Part shown: positions 22,285 through 33,915 of the stretch, piece by piece | Position numbering within the stretch: position 1 is the stretch's first letter | Layout: each line of letters opens with the position of its first letter | Assembly (NCBI RefSeq): GCF_902635505.1 | Contig: NC_045426.1 | Coordinates: forward strand, 563,295,818 to 563,359,817 | Source of the DNA: Sarcophilus harrisii | Lineage: Eukaryota; Chordata; Mammalia; Dasyuromorphia; Dasyuridae | Direction: 5' to 3' | DNA: 64,000 nt | Notes under the pieces: generated by a model | The model's input: the letters and a program-made list of their open reading frames with translations, nothing else | The model's database searches: none | Told to the model about the DNA's origin: nothing | Program-made: the position numbers and the translations under genes

Positions 22285-22925
22285 GAAAAGGAGCCACATG
22301 TACAAAAATATTTATAGCAGCTCTTTTTGTTGAAGCAAAGAATTGGAAATTGAAGGAATACACATCAATTGAGGAATGGTTGAACAAGTTGTGGTATATG
22401 AATGTAATGGCATTCTTTTGTGCTATAAGAATGATGAGCTGGCAAATTTCAGAAAAAACTTGGAAAGATTTATTAACTGATTACTGATTACTGAACCAAC
22501 AGAACATTGTACACAGCAATACAATGATTCAAAACAATTTCAAAAGACTCATTGCTGAAAATGCTATTCACATCTGGAAACAGAACTATGAAGTTTGAGG
22601 CTTATTATTTTCACTTTTTTATCGTTTTTTGTTTTTAGTGGTTTTTCCCTTTAGTTCTATCTCTTCTTTCATAACACAACAAATATGGAAATATGTTGAC
22701 AAGATTGCACATTTATAGCTTATATCAGATTCTTTGCTATCTTGGGGAGGAAGGAAAGCGAGGAGGAAGGGAGGAAAAAAATTGGAACTCAAAATCCTTA
22801 AAAAAGGAATGTTGAAAACTAACTTTACATGTAATTGAAAAAAATAAAATAGTACTTATGAAAAAAAAATACTTTCCAAACCTTAGAAGACTAAATAAAA
22901 TATGAGCTATTATTCCACCTCACAT

Positions 22926-23899
22926 TTAGACTGAATTATACTGTTAGACGAAAATCTACTTGATTGTATGCTGGGTTTTTTAAATCTAGTCTCAAACGTT
23001 TCCATGTGAAATGTATGTCTAAGTGAAAAGTCCAGAAGTATTATCTGTCAGGATCCAAGACTACTCCTATCTTTTTATTCTTCTCTTTTTACTATTAGGA
23101 GACACCCTGTTTTCCAGAGCTCAGGCCCAGGAAACAAGCTATGTCCTGAGTTTAACATAACAATTCTTTGCACTCACCCTGCTGCAACTAAATCACAGAA
23201 CTGAAGGTCCTTGAGCTCTAGCACCTAGAAGCTCAGAAACAAAGTCCTACTATGAATGGACTTTTTGTCACTAAGAAACTTTGCTATTGCTATTGCTGTT
23301 GCCTCTATTGCTACACTCACTGTTTGAATTTTTATCTAGTACAAATGTATAAATCAAGGTTTAGCCCCACTGCCTCAGGTCTCCTATTAGAAGAGGCCCC
23401 AACACATGTGTCTAATTTTCCTCCCCCAAAAGAATAAAGTTTTTTGTTTATAAACTGTGTGAGCTCTTGGGTATTTTGGGAGTTAACAGCAAATGCAAAA
23501 CCTCTGTGACTCCTTTGGTCATTTGTTACCAGAGTTGACATATCTTTTTAAAAAATAAAATAGAAACCATTGAAGCAGTTGAGCTTAAAAAAAAAAAAAA
23601 GGCCCAAATTGAAATTGATTTGGTGCCCTCCCATTGGTGACCATAAATCCTCTCAAAGGATTTATAAAACCATATTGAAAGGGCTAGTGCTTTTCCTGAT
23701 ATGTTTAGGTCCTGGGGCCAAAGGGAATGTTGGGGGTTGGGGGAGGAGAGGGAGGCTGGGAACTGGAGACAAAAGTAATGCTCTTTAGAATAAAATGGAA
23801 TTAGATCTGTTTTTCCATTGGTATAAGAACATCTGAGAAAGAAGCACCACTATCAGTGCCGAAACTAGCCCTTGTTCTGTAATTTGTATTCTTAGAGAG
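22926..23899. other. Unassigned sequence of about 1 kb
   Basis: No repeat or gene recognised. A degenerate TTGCTA/TTGCTG run lies at 23280-23312, and the frames of 61-72 residues here show no family resemblance. Confidence 0.4.
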
Positions 23900-24020
23900 T
23901 CCCCTGGGACATTGAGAAGTGACTTATTCAGGATCACAGAATCACCAGGAGACAGAGGCTACACATGAACTAATATATCTTTCTTCCTAACTCTAGGGTC
24001 GTCTCCATCCACTAGATCAA
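23900..24020 (-). repeat. SINE (MIR-like) fragment, antisense
   Basis: GACATTGAGAAGTGACTTAT, TCAGGATCACAGAATCACCA, TTCTTCCTAACTCTAGGGTC and CTCCATCCACTAGATCA are an antisense MIR 5' half. Confidence 0.6.
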
Positions 24021-24249
24021 AAATGCTTACCCTAGGTTCTGTGAACTTATGTTTGCAATAAATGATAGATAGATAGATCAACAGAAAAATAAATTATTGA
24101 CAGAAAGAATGCATATTCCAATGCATTTTTTTCTCATTTACAAAACATCATTCTAAGAAGGGATCCATAGATATCACCAGAATGCCAAAAGGATCCCCAA
24201 AACACAAAGAGCATGAGAACTCATCCACTAAAAGATGCTGCCTCTCAAT

Positions 24250-24315
24250 AATGATAACAGTTCACATTTACATAGAGGTTTTCTTTTTGCTTTCCTCACA
24301 ACAACCTATAGGTTA
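24250..24315 (-). repeat. MIR/THER1-like 3' fragment, antisense
   Basis: CAGTTCACATTTACATAGAG and TTGCTTTCCTCACAACAACC match the antisense 3' end of the 'cacatttatatagtgctttaaggtttgcaaagc' SINE type. Confidence 0.5.
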
Positions 24316-24388
24316 AATTTGAGCCAGGAAAGAGCTGTAGCCTTGTAGAAGATAGTGTGGGAAAAAGGAAACGTTTGAAAATGGCAAA

Positions 24389-24640
24389 GCAAGGTGGTTC
24401 AATGCATAAGTTTTGGGCCTGGAGTCAGGAAAACTCATATTCCTGAGTTTAAATCTGATCTCAGACATTTTACTAGCTATGTGACCCTGGGCAAGGTACT
24501 TTACTCTGTTTGCCTTGGTTTCCTCATCTGTAAAATGAACAGGAGAAGAAAATGGCAACTCATTCCAGTATCTTTGCCAAGAAAACTCTAAATGGGGTCA
24601 GGAAGAGTTGAACATGACTGAAAAACAATTGAACAATTAA
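24389..24640 (+). repeat. Mar1-type SINE
   Basis: TTGGGCCTGGAGTCAGGAAA, TCCTGAGTTTAAATCTGATC, TATGTGACCCTGGGCAAGGT, TCCTCATCTGTAAAATGAAC, ATCTTTGCCAAGAAAACTCT and GGGGTCAGGAAGAGTTGAAC, with an AACAATTGAACAATTAAACA end. Frames of 65 and 81 residues on its two strands are not genes. Confidence 0.85.
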
Positions 24641-24769
24641 ACAAGGTGAATAGATAAAGGGATTTCATTTGGAAGAGACTTCCAAAATTGAAAATGATGT
24701 AGTTATTGAGCTCTCAATTGAGCCTTTAAAAGGTAGGCAGAGAGAAACTATATAGCTCACAGATCTATA

Positions 24770-24860
24770 AAATACCTCTGGGAGGTAGATTGTGCAAGTA
24801 TTATTCCCATTTTATAGATAAATGAAATACTGCAATGTTAAATGATCTGCCCTGTCTGTG
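24770..24860 (-). repeat. MIR-like fragment, antisense
   Basis: CTCTGGGAGGTAGATTGTGC, TTATTCCCATTTTATAGATA and TTAAATGATCTGCCCTGTC match the antisense MIR core. Confidence 0.55.
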
Positions 24861-24949
24861 CTAGGATTAGGATCAGGATTAAGATTAGGATGGGATTAGG
24901 ACTTCCCCCTTTGGAAAATCTAGGATTCTTTCCACCCCCTCTCTTAAAA

Positions 24950-25052
24950 ATATAAATCTCACGAGGATAGGCACTGAATCATTTTTCTCTTCAAATGCTT
25001 AATTGGCATATAATAAATACTTACTAAATGCTTGTTGACTGACTGATTCCTG
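24950..25052 (+). mobile_element. L2 LINE 3' end
   Basis: CACGAGGATAGGCACTGAAT, TTAATTGGCATATAATAAAT, ACTTACTAAATGCTTGTTGA and CTGACTGATT are a sense L2 terminus with the GACTGACT-type end repeats. Confidence 0.7.
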
Positions 25053-25797
25053 TTTCAGCCCAGTTATTGTTTATGTTTTTTTCAACAAATGAACAATAAA
25101 CTTCATGAAAAACTGGATGAGACAGACATGTCAATGAGGCAACTTCTGAGAAGTGCCAGATTTATCTGTTCCTGAATATTTCAGTGTCCAGGCTAAAGAG
25201 AATCCTCCCCCAAAAGAAGTAGAACTGGACTCTTGCCTAACTTCAGGCGCCATGGACCATGAGCCTAGATGATACTCAGAGTCATGGCTATTCTCTTGTC
25301 CCAACTGGGATTCTATTCCCAGCATCTTATTGCTTCTGTGGTAAAAACAGAAACTAGATCTCAGATTCTGTCCAAGTGAAACTCTGATTAAGAGGGAAAC
25401 CAGTAATTGATGATGCAAGAGTCATGATTAATAGTGGTCAAAATAGACAGCCACTAATACAATACCCATGGAGGCACAATGAAATACATCTTGAAAAAGT
25501 AATTTTGCCTAAATGTATGTGTTTAATGTTCCCAAATTCCACTCTTAAAAAATACATGTGAGCATTTTAAAAATTCTGGCCTCAAAAAACACCAAATAGA
25601 ATGAATATTTTCTACATAATAGAATTGAGAAAGAGGATTTTACATGAAACTACAGAACTCTGTTGCCTACAGCTTGCTTTTCTTTTTAACTAAAAATATA
25701 AATAGTATCTGTCTCTTTAAAAAAAAAGTAATTGATAACATTAACAAAACAAAAAGCAATTGAAATATTTTAAGTATATAATAAACTCAACAATTGG
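25053..25797. other. Unassigned sequence
   Basis: Nothing recognised. The 95-residue minus-strand frame at 25131-25418 has no visible domain and is flanked by repeats, so I do not call it. Confidence 0.4.
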
Positions 25798-26030
25798 TAG
25801 AGCAATTAGGTGGAAAAGTAGGGTAGAGTGCTGGATCTGGAGTCAGGAAGACTCATTTTCTTGAGTCCTCACATACTTACTAGCTATGTGGCCCTGGAAA
25901 AATTATTTAATCCTATATACCTCAGTTTTTTCATTTGTAAATGAGTTAGAGAAGGAAATGGCAAACCACTCTGATATCTTTGCCAAGAAAATGCAATCAC
26001 AAAGAGATGGATACAACTGAACTGGACAAC
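25798..26030 (+). repeat. Mar1-type SINE
   Basis: AGAGCAATTAGGTGGAAAAG, TGGATCTGGAGTCAGGAAGA, TATGTGGCCCTGGAAAAATT, GAGAAGGAAATGGCAAACCA, ATATCTTTGCCAAGAAAATG and CAACTGAACTGGACAACAAA. The middle is shortened around the DECODE-like 'GAGTTCAAATC' segment. Confidence 0.8.
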
Positions 26031-26464
26031 AAAATTCAAGAAATAGCTTACTTCTTTCTGACCTTCTATTCTTTTTATTAAAAAAAAAAAAAAAAAGCCC
26101 TCATTTATTCTCTTTTCTTTCTTTCATATCTTTTTTTTTTTTTTGCTATCCTATCTCTATCTCCCATCATTTTTCCATTCACTTACCACTTGAGAGAAAA
26201 AAAGAAAAGAAAAATAATTTCCTCAGATATCTTGTAACAAATATGCATAATCAAGCAAAACAAATTCTCCATATTAGCTGTGTCTGAAAATGTGCATCGT
26301 ATTTTACATCTTGAGTCTATCACTTTCATCAATATATAGGAAAATTTGGAATTATGGTGAGTCATAACTGGTCAATGAATTTTCCTTTTTTGTCATCTTT
26401 GCCGGTCTGGTAGGCATGAGTTACAACTTCAGAGGGGACAATAAACCCTAACAATGGAGATGAC
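26031..26464. other. T-rich and A-rich unassigned sequence
   Basis: Contains A17 and T12 runs around 26080-26145 and nothing I can name. Confidence 0.35.
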
Positions 26465-26590
26465 ATGGAGTAGTAAATATAAGGGCCAACCTTGGATTCA
26501 GGAAGACCAGGACTCAAGTTCTCCCTGACTCATACTAATTATGTGAACATAAACAAAAAACTTAACCTCTCAGTTTCCATAGATTAGCCA
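26465..26590 (+). repeat. MIR-like SINE fragment
   Basis: GGAGTAGTAAATATAAGGGC, TTGGATTCAGGAAGACCAGG, CTCAAGTTCTCCCTGACTC and AACTTAACCTCTCAGTTTCC keep the order of a MIR-like body. Confidence 0.6.
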
Positions 26591-26604
26591 AGATTTCATA
26601 GTAC

Positions 26605-27705
26605 AATCAGGCAGATAGGTGAACTAGTAGATAGTGCTGGATTTGAAATCAGAAAGACTCATCTTCTAATAACAAATGTTGGAGGAGATGTGGGAAAACT
26701 GAGACACTGATACATTGTTGGTGGAGTTGCGAACAAATCCAACCATTCTGGAGAGCAATCTGGAACTATGCTCAAAAAGTTATCAAACTGTGCATACCCT
26801 TTGATCCAGATTTCTACCAGACTTATATCCCAAAGAGATCTTAAAGGAGTGAAAGGGTCCCACATGTGCAAGAATGTTTGTGGCAGCCCTTTTTGTAGTG
26901 GCAAGAAACTGGAAACTGAATGGATGCTCATCAACTGGAGAATGGCTGAATAAATCATGGCATATTAATGTTATAGAATATTATTGTTCTATGAGAAATG
27001 ACCAGCAGGATAATTTCAGAGAGGCCTGGAGAGACTTACATGAACTGATGCTTAGTGAAATGAGCAGAACCAGGAGATCATTATACATGGCAACAACAAG
27101 ACTATATGACAATCAATTCTGATGGACGTGGCTCTCTTCAACAATGACATGATTCAAATCAGTTCCACTTGTGCAGTGACAAAGAGAGCCATCTACACCC
27201 AGAGAGAGAACATAGGAACAGAGTGTGGAACACAACATAGCATTCTTACTCTCTCTGTTGTTATTTGCTTGCAGTTTGTTTTCTTTCACAGTTTTTTTTT
27301 TCCTTCCTTCTTGATCTGATTTTTCTTGTACAGCAAGATAACTGTATAAATATGTATACATATATTGAATTTAACATATATTTTAACATACTTAATGTAT
27401 TGGACTACTTGCCATCTAGGGGAAGGGGGAGGGGAGAAGTTAGGGGAAAATTTGGAACAGAAGGTTTTGCAAGGGTCAATGTTGAAAAATTACCCATGCA
27501 TATGTTTTGTTAAAATAAAATAAAAAAAAAAAAAGAAAGACTTCTTCAAATCTGGCCTCAGACACAAGTCACTTCACCCTGTTTACTTCAGTTTACTCAT
27601 CTGTAAAATGAGCTGAAGAAGGAAATGGAAAACCACTCCAATGTCTGTGTCAAGAAAACCCCAAAAGGATCATAAAGAATTGGACACAATTGAAAAATGA
27701 CTGAA
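26605..27705 (+). repeat. Mar1-type SINE split by an L1
   Basis: The left part, 26605-26666 (CAGGCAGATAGGTGAACTAG, GAAATCAGAAAGACTCATC), and the right part, about 27534-27705 (CTTCAAATCTGGCCTCAGAC, TCTGTAAAATGAGCTGAAGA, TGTCAAGAAAACCCCAAAAG, TTGAAAAATGACTGAACCAG), are one SINE. It is interrupted by a truncated L1 with its own target duplication. Confidence 0.85.
26667..27533 (+). mobile_element. 5'-truncated L1, 0.87 kb
   Basis: Covers the end of ORF2 and the whole 3' UTR. A TGTTGGTGGAGTTGCGAAC ('L-L-V-E-L-R-T') block and TTTGTAGTGGCAAGAAACTGG (F-V-V-A-R-N-W) are followed by the ATGAACTGATGCTTAGTGAAA ORF end. Then come a CTCTCTCTGTTGTTATTTGC 3' UTR, GGGAGGGGAGAAGTTAGGGG, AATTACCCATGCATATGTTT and an A-tail. 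Flanking repeats AGAAAGACTCATCTTC (26651-26666) and AGAAAGACTTCTTC (from 27534) are its slightly diverged target duplication. Sequence quality suggests a relatively young copy. Confidence 0.88.
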
Positions 27706-28254
27706 CCAGCAACAGTAAAATCAAATAAATATTAGGTAGGAGTTCTTCACTCTGATAAAATCATAGACATGAACTATAAAAAAATAAAATAAAAAGCCAA
27801 GTCACATACCTCACAGGGAGGCTCAAATCTCCAATTAATAAGGCACAGAGAGCATACTTTTCAAATATTATATAGAACATATAAATGCTTTCTCCTGGCT
27901 ATATCTTTTTCCCCCATCTATGAGCTTTGCACTTACTTTGCTGATCAAATCCTGATCCTGATCAAGTCTGCTTGCACTTCTAGCTCTGGTTCCCAGAGTT
28001 TAATTATATCATCCCCTCAGGATTTTAAGGGTCTACAGTGATTATAGGATTCTACTGATGGCTTGGGCTTCCATTCTAGTGTATTTAAATCACCCAAAAT
28101 CAGGTACTGTTTTCCCATTATCACTGATACCAGTAATAGTGAAACTCGCATATCAATTTAACCAGTTGACATGACCTCAATATTGATAACCAATTAATAC
28201 CAATTAGATTATTTTATGTGAAAAATTTTTACTATGACAAACATCATACAATTT
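27706..28254. other. Unassigned sequence
   Basis: No repeat or gene recognised. Adjoins the 3' side of the RPS23 pseudogene, and its right end could include pseudogene 3' UTR. Confidence 0.35.
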
Positions 28255-28694
<440 letters not shown>

Positions 28695-30232
28695 GCTGCC
28701 ACCGATTCCAAGTTCAGAGAGAGAACAAATTAGATTTTTAAAGGGATATTTATTGAAAAGATATGGTAAGAAACAAAACACAAAAAGTCCCCTTAAACCA
28801 TACTTTCCACTCTACATTTTGATCTTTAGGGAGACTTAATGTAGTAGTTATATTCTTCTCACCACTGAGTTACTGTCTAGATCTGGTATAGCTAGTGAAC
28901 TCCTTTATTTGCTTTCCAATGCTAACTAGGTTGGGTCAAACATTTAGCTTCTAAGGGCTTGCTCATCTTTAGGGATCCCTCTATTGGAACGGCCTATGAG
29001 CACAAGGCCTCTTAGGCAAGACTGTGCCCGACCATGTGCTCACAGTCAAAAGACCAAGATACTCTGATGGAAAACAGGAAGGATGGAGACAGGAAACAAT
29101 CACAGAATATCTGTGCAGACTCTAACTAGGGGATATCATCTTGCAAATCCAGAAACAGACTCACCAAACCCCCTATATGGATTGAGACCAGGAAGGCAGA
29201 ATGTTCTGCACATGATCTTAAGACTGGGTTCTTCTCCTTGGTCACATCAATGAGAAGAATTGTCACCTAGAAAACTCACATGGAGGGATATACACACAGG
29301 AAAAACATATGGCCATTGTGAACCTATGGAGCGATAGTTCATATCCACATATGCTACGTGTGTGAAGAAGTGAGTAACTCATGCACCCCAAACTGTAGAG
29401 CTTCAATGGCTTTCTTCCAGTTATGTCATCACTGTTCCCATTAGCTCTACTCCCTGCTGGTCTCAGTCTCCATAGCATATTATTCTACCAGATGCTGCTT
29501 GGCTGGACACTGCTTACCTACTGGCCTCCAGTTTCTGTCTCAGCTAAAATCCTGGTCTACGTCTTCCTCAAAAAAAAAAAAAAAATGAATGTTATCGTGC
29601 TCTATTCTTTTAATGCCCATAAGCTTTATACCAGCTCTTTTAGAAAACTGGAAACCTAGCCAAGGAGCTAGCAAACTGCTGTCCACCACTACCTCTCCTT
29701 CCCTCAAGGTTTTGGTTCAGAAGTTTCTCATCTTCCCAGCAGAAGATTCTTAACTACAGGTACCTGAGTCCTTTGGAACAAAGAACAGGTTTCTCCAAGC
29801 TACCTAATATCTTAAGGCTTAGTCATTCCTTTGGATTCCTCTCCCTACTCCAAGAACTTAGATCTCCCAATCAAGACTTTACTATACTTCTATAAATGTT
29901 CCCTTTTTCAGTATCTGAAAGGTAGCCTATAAAATGGACAATGCTTTTTTCCCAATAACTACCAGGCAGTTCTAAGGTTGGGGGTTCCTTGATTTTTAAA
30001 CTTCAAATCTCTTCTGTTCTCTCACATTGACCAATGGATTGGGGACAGGGTATATGGAAAGATAAAGTAAGCCCAGGAATATAAGGACAAGGTGTCTTCT
30101 ACCAATCGCACAGTATTCCTGGCCTTTCCATCTGCAGATATAATTAATCCAACACTCAAAGCACCAATGATGACCCTTACATCTGGATGTGAAAAGATGA
30201 AGAAATTGAATTAGGTCCAGAGAGTTTAAAGT
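28695..30232. other. About 1.5 kb of unassigned sequence
   Basis: Directly upstream of the RPS23 pseudogene start. It holds an A16 run at 29570-29585 and frames of 71-86 residues with no family resemblance. It is relatively rich in C and G for this window and could be unique host DNA or an unnamed old repeat. Confidence 0.4.
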
Positions 30233-30289
30233 AGCCTGATAAAGTGGAAAGAGCACTTGATCTGAGAGTCAGAAAAATGTTTCTATTCC

Positions 30290-30348
<59 letters not shown>

Positions 30349-30498
30349 CTATGTATGTGAACTTAAATAAATCACTTCGTTTTTGTGATCTTCAATTTTC
30401 TCAACTGCAAAATGGGGATAATAATATTCACTCTACCTTCCTTGAAAGAATATCATTGGTATTTAATAAGATCATATAAAGTGTTTTGTAACTGAAAA
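30233..30498 (+). repeat. MIR-like SINE containing a (CT)n expansion
   Basis: GATAAAGTGGAAAGAGCACT, GATCTGAGAGTCAGAAAAAT, then a (CT)26-type tract at 30292-30343, then TATGTGAACTTAAATAAATC, CTCAACTGCAAAATGGGGAT, TTTAATAAGATCATATAAAG and TGTTTTGTAACTG. The microsatellite grew at the 'CCAGCTCTGCC' position of the SINE. Confidence 0.8.
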
Positions 30499-30576
30499 GT
30501 TTCTTACAACTGTATTTTATTATTGATTGATTCATCCAAGCTTTATTAATGAAAGAAGAGATTCCTTGATGCCATG

Positions 30577-30760
30577 GCAAGCAGTATATTTCAATCAAAT
30601 GAATGATGAATTTGTAGTCAGTAGATCTGTGTTCAAATCCTAGTTCTGCTACTAACTATTTATGTGACTTTGAAAAACTGACTTCATCTCTCTGGGGCTG
30701 TCCCTTGATGGGTGAAATATGAGGGCTGAGCTACTTAGTCTCTAAGTCTCTTCCAGTTCT
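30577..30760 (+). repeat. MIR/THER1-like SINE with L3-like tail
   Basis: AAATGAATGATGAATTTGTA, GTCAGTAGATCTGTGTTCAA, TCCTAGTTCTGCTACTAACT, then TGGGTGAAATATGAGGGCTG and TCTAAGTCTCTTCCAGTTCT. Confidence 0.7.
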
Positions 30761-30761
30761 C

Positions 30762-31002
30762 TTGCTATTCAGTTGTGTCCAACATTTTGTGACCCAACTT
30801 GGGGTTTTCTTGGCAAAGCTATTGGGGTGATCTGCTATTTCCTTCTCCAGCTCATTTTACAGATGAAGTAAATAAGAGAAATAGAACTAAATGGCTTGTG
30901 CAAGGACACATAGCTAGTAAGTGTCTGAGGCCAGATTTGAACTCAAGAAATATGAGTTTCTCTGACTTCAGGTCCAGCACTCTATCCACTTTGCCACCTA
31001 CC
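30762..31002 (-). repeat. Mar1-type SINE, antisense
   Basis: TTGCTATTCAGTTGTGTCCA, GACCCAACTTGGGGTTTTCT, CATTTTACAGATGAAGTAAA, GAGGCCAGATTTGAACTCAA and GCACTCTATCCACTTTGCC. Head-to-tail with the MIR on its left. Confidence 0.85.
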
Positions 31003-32029
31003 AGTTCTAGCTCCAGATGCATGAAATATTCCGTATTTGGGTCTTATCCCATTTCTTTTCTTCACACTGACTCCCTTTGTAGCTTTATACAAGTCAGTCC
31101 ACTCCAATGCCTCAGTTTCACCATCCATACAATAGCTATACCAATAATTTGCTTCCTATGACTGGTAAGAAAGTGACAATCCCTACAGCTCCAATGATTA
31201 ACAATAGGTCAAACAAATTGTAGCACTGAAGTCACACATGCAATTTAAATTAGTTTTCTGTTGTACCATAGTGGGTTCAAAAATAAAACCAGACCATTCC
31301 GTCAGGATGCTGCTAGGGGAAAGCAGAGCCCCATAAGAACTTTTCTAACCACCAGTATAAATTACTCTCCGGTGGGCCTGATTTAAACAGTTGTGTTGTT
31401 CCACTGGGCACAATTCCTGCCTGCTAGAAGCATGAGCAAACAAGCATTCAGTGTTCCATTAATGAACTCATATTTTACTGGGGTTCTGCAAATCCTTGGC
31501 ATTAATGAGATTAATACCATACTAAGGGGAGAAGGGAGGGTGGTGCTGTGACTTTTCACCTCTGGAGAATCTGGATTCAAATCCCAGGCCCCCAATCCCT
31601 AAATTAAAGGTGGCCCTTCACAACTCAAAATGAAGTTGGCAGCCTTACTCTAGGCCTGGCTTGTATAGAGCAGGAAAACCACGGGCAAGTCGGTACAGTT
31701 GGCCTGGCCTGCTGGAAGAGACCCAAGACCCAGATTGCAGGGGGTGTTATAGATTAGGCATGAGGCACTTTGGCAGGAACTTGGTTAAGAATCTTTCACT
31801 GGAACCGAACCTCAAACCAGGACTTGCAATTTCCCTCTCCAATAGAACTTATTCTTCCCCACATTTGTTTTTCTATTTTACCTTTAAAAAAATTTTTTTT
31901 AAACTATGAATGTCCACTTCTGAGTACCTGCATACTCATTCTGCTGTGTTCCAGTTATGAATCAATATCCCTCCCTACAAAGCAATGGTCTTCCCCCTTT
32001 CACTTTGCCTAGCTTGTTAAGGAGAAAGA
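31003..32029. other. About 1 kb of unassigned sequence
   Basis: Starts with a SINE-like leftover (GCCTCAGTTTCACCATCC near 31110) and otherwise holds nothing I can name. The frames of 70-82 residues show no motifs. Confidence 0.35.
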
Positions 32030-32222
32030 AGCCTGTTATTTAATCACTGTGGTACAGGAGCAAGAACACTAAGTTTGGAGTAAGTAGAGTGCATTCAGAA
32101 TCTTGCTTTTTTCTTTGCTACCTGTGTAAACTTAGTTGAGTCACCTTATGTCTAGTGCTCGTTTTCACTATCTGTAAAGTGAAAGAGCTGGGGTGGTACC
32201 TTCCAGTTCTAGAGTGATTATT
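32030..32222 (+). repeat. MIR/THER1-like SINE
   Basis: AATCACTGTGGTACAGGAGC, AAGAACACTAAGTTTGGAGT, TTAGTTGAGTCACCTTATGT, CACTATCTGTAAAGTGAAAG and TGGTACCTTCCAGTTCTAG keep SINE order. Confidence 0.6.
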
Positions 32223-32639
32223 CTAGGAGCCACTGACCATTTTTCCATTTCAAGTCTCTTCTTCCTCTGGACAAAGAGGTATTCTCACCATGAGGCCTTT
32301 GGGAACTTAACTGAGATCTGTTTCAGCATTTAGATTATAACCTCAGTGCCAGTCACCATCACTTGTTACTTTCAGAGAGAGGAGTTTTCAAATGTGAGAC
32401 CCTTTTGTCTCCTAGAATCTAAGTCACTTCCAAATATGCTAACTCCATCCTGCTAGGAAATTGGAACTCATTGTGACTTCTTGGGCTCACAACTAAGATG
32501 GCAGCAGAAACTTGTCTCTCTATTGTACAGGGAGAGAACTTCTCAAATAGATAAATCAGCATGGCCAAATTCTCTTGCTAGATTATTATGCTGAGTTTTT
32601 GAGCAAGGTTTGGGGAACTTTGGTGGTAGGACATAGGTA

Positions 32640-33400
32640 TCTATGGTTCCCTACTTACAAACTCTTTCTGGAAAATATAAAAGTTTTAATTCATCTGCCT
32701 GGCATTCAAGGTCCTCCAAAGTCACCTTACCTTTTTCAATCTCATCATATATTATACTTCTCCAGCTTCTGGTAAAGCTGATTAGAGGTAGGTGACTCAG
32801 TAGATAGAGCATTGGAACTGAAATTAAGACGAGTTTAAATCTAGCTTCTCTGAAGCTGGACAAGACTTCCATCTGCCTCAGTTTCTTCAACTGTAAAATA
32901 GCACCTACCTCCCAGGGTTATTGTAAAGATCAAATGAGATGATATCTGTAAAGCAATTAGCACAGTAGCTGGCACAAAGTTTGTGTGTAATACCTGTTTT
33001 TTTTTTTTTCTTCTTTTCTTCTGCTAGGCTGGACAACTGTTCTGATCTCACTCCTCCCAAACATTCACCATTTCCTATATTGAATGCACTCCTCCCTCTT
33101 TGTCTTTTAACCTCATATTCGTCCTTTAAAATTCATTCAAATTGTCTCTTCCAAGAAGATTCTTAGAATCTCTCAACTGTAAATTATCTTCTCCACTCAT
33201 GTCCAATACAGGGCTCTGATTTGCACCAGTCTACTGTACTTATTATATAACATTGTACATTATAGCTGTCTATGGCGATGACATCCTTAATTAGTTATTT
33301 AAGGGCAGGGACCACCATGTTTTCTATAAAGTAATCTCTCTCAATGCCTAATTCAAACTCTGCATATTGTAGGTGATTAATGTTTGTTGAGTTTTGTTTG
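32640..33400 (+). mobile_element. L2 LINE 3' region, split by a MIR
   Basis: The left part holds CATCTGCCTGGCATTCAAGG and TCCTCCAAAGTCACCTTACC. After the MIR (32786-32993), the right part continues with CATTTCCTATATTGAATGC, TTTAAAATTCATTCAAATTG, TCTTCCAAGAAGATTCTTAG and TTTAAGGGCAGGGACCACCA, then GTGATTAATGTTTGTTGAG. This is the C-terminal ORF and 3' UTR text of L2. Confidence 0.7.
32786..32993 (+). repeat. MIR-like SINE inserted in L2
   Basis: TTAGAGGTAGGTGACTCAGT, AGATAGAGCATTGGAACTGA, TCAGTTTCTTCAACTGTAAA, CCTACCTCCCAGGGTTATTG, AAATGAGATGATATCTGTAA and CAGTAGCTGGCACAAAG. Confidence 0.75.
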
Positions 33401-33915
33401 CTATATATAAATGATACTTTATTCTCTATTTGGAAGATTAAATTTGATTCAAGGTCAAAGTTCTCACATTTGGACTCAAGGCCCAAAATAAAATCCTTGG
33501 ATTATCTGCCATTTGGGGTGCTTGCCCAACAGGAAGTCAAGCCAAAGTCAAACCACGACTACAATTTGGCCACACTTAGACCCTGATGAAGAAAAATTTG
33601 GGAATAACAATATGAGCCAAACCACCAGACTTGCTTCCTTCCACTCCAGCCTCTACAGTCATCATCACTGAGGAGAGAAATCATTGAGAAGAAAGGTAAC
33701 CTTACTCAAATGCAAGAGTAACAAATTCTAGTGGCAACACTTGCTCTCACTACCCCCAAGCCTGTCTCTATCCCAGTTTTCACAATCTTTGTCCAGAAAA
33801 GCAACTTCTGTAGAGCATGGGCCAGATACTCTCATTAACCACAGGCAGAACAGGAAAGCCAGCCTAACTGAAAAAGAGAGGCACCTGGAGGGAGAAACAG
33901 GAGGCAGCATGTGAC
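33401..33915. other. Unassigned sequence
   Basis: Nothing recognised between the L2 end and the purine tract. Confidence 0.35.

Larger units (their letters stand above)
18022..22867 (+). mobile_element. Near full-length, heavily decayed L1 with nested elements
   Basis: Layout in order. A 5' UTR (CATCCAAGATGGTGGAGAGA to about 18760). An ORF1 remnant with coiled-coil-like text from about 18780 to 19320, whose C-terminal half is deleted. ORF2 from about 19440: N-V-S-G-M-Y-P-P-I-K-W-K-Q-I-A-E, the endonuclease start, is readable at 19455-19500, and the reverse-transcriptase F-A-D-D block with S-x-x-x-K-V-S-G-Y-K lies at 21365-21465. The 3' end at about 22285-22867 carries the ORF2 end, a TTTTCCCTTTAGTTCTATCTC 3' UTR and an A-tail. 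Stops and shifts are frequent throughout, for example the in-frame TGA right after the first endonuclease helix. Two foreign pieces interrupt it: a short L1 tail (18523-18749) and an LTR fossil with a CA repeat (21814-22178). ORF2 between about 21813 and 22285 is missing. Short flanking repeats GCACTTTC / TACTTTCC join the two halves of one MIR, showing a single insertion. Confidence 0.8.

Noticed and set aside
24861-24903. Telomere-like repeat (GGATTAG units)
   Set aside because: Only a few degenerate units, not TTAGGG. Read as a short imperfect tandem repeat next to a MIR fragment.
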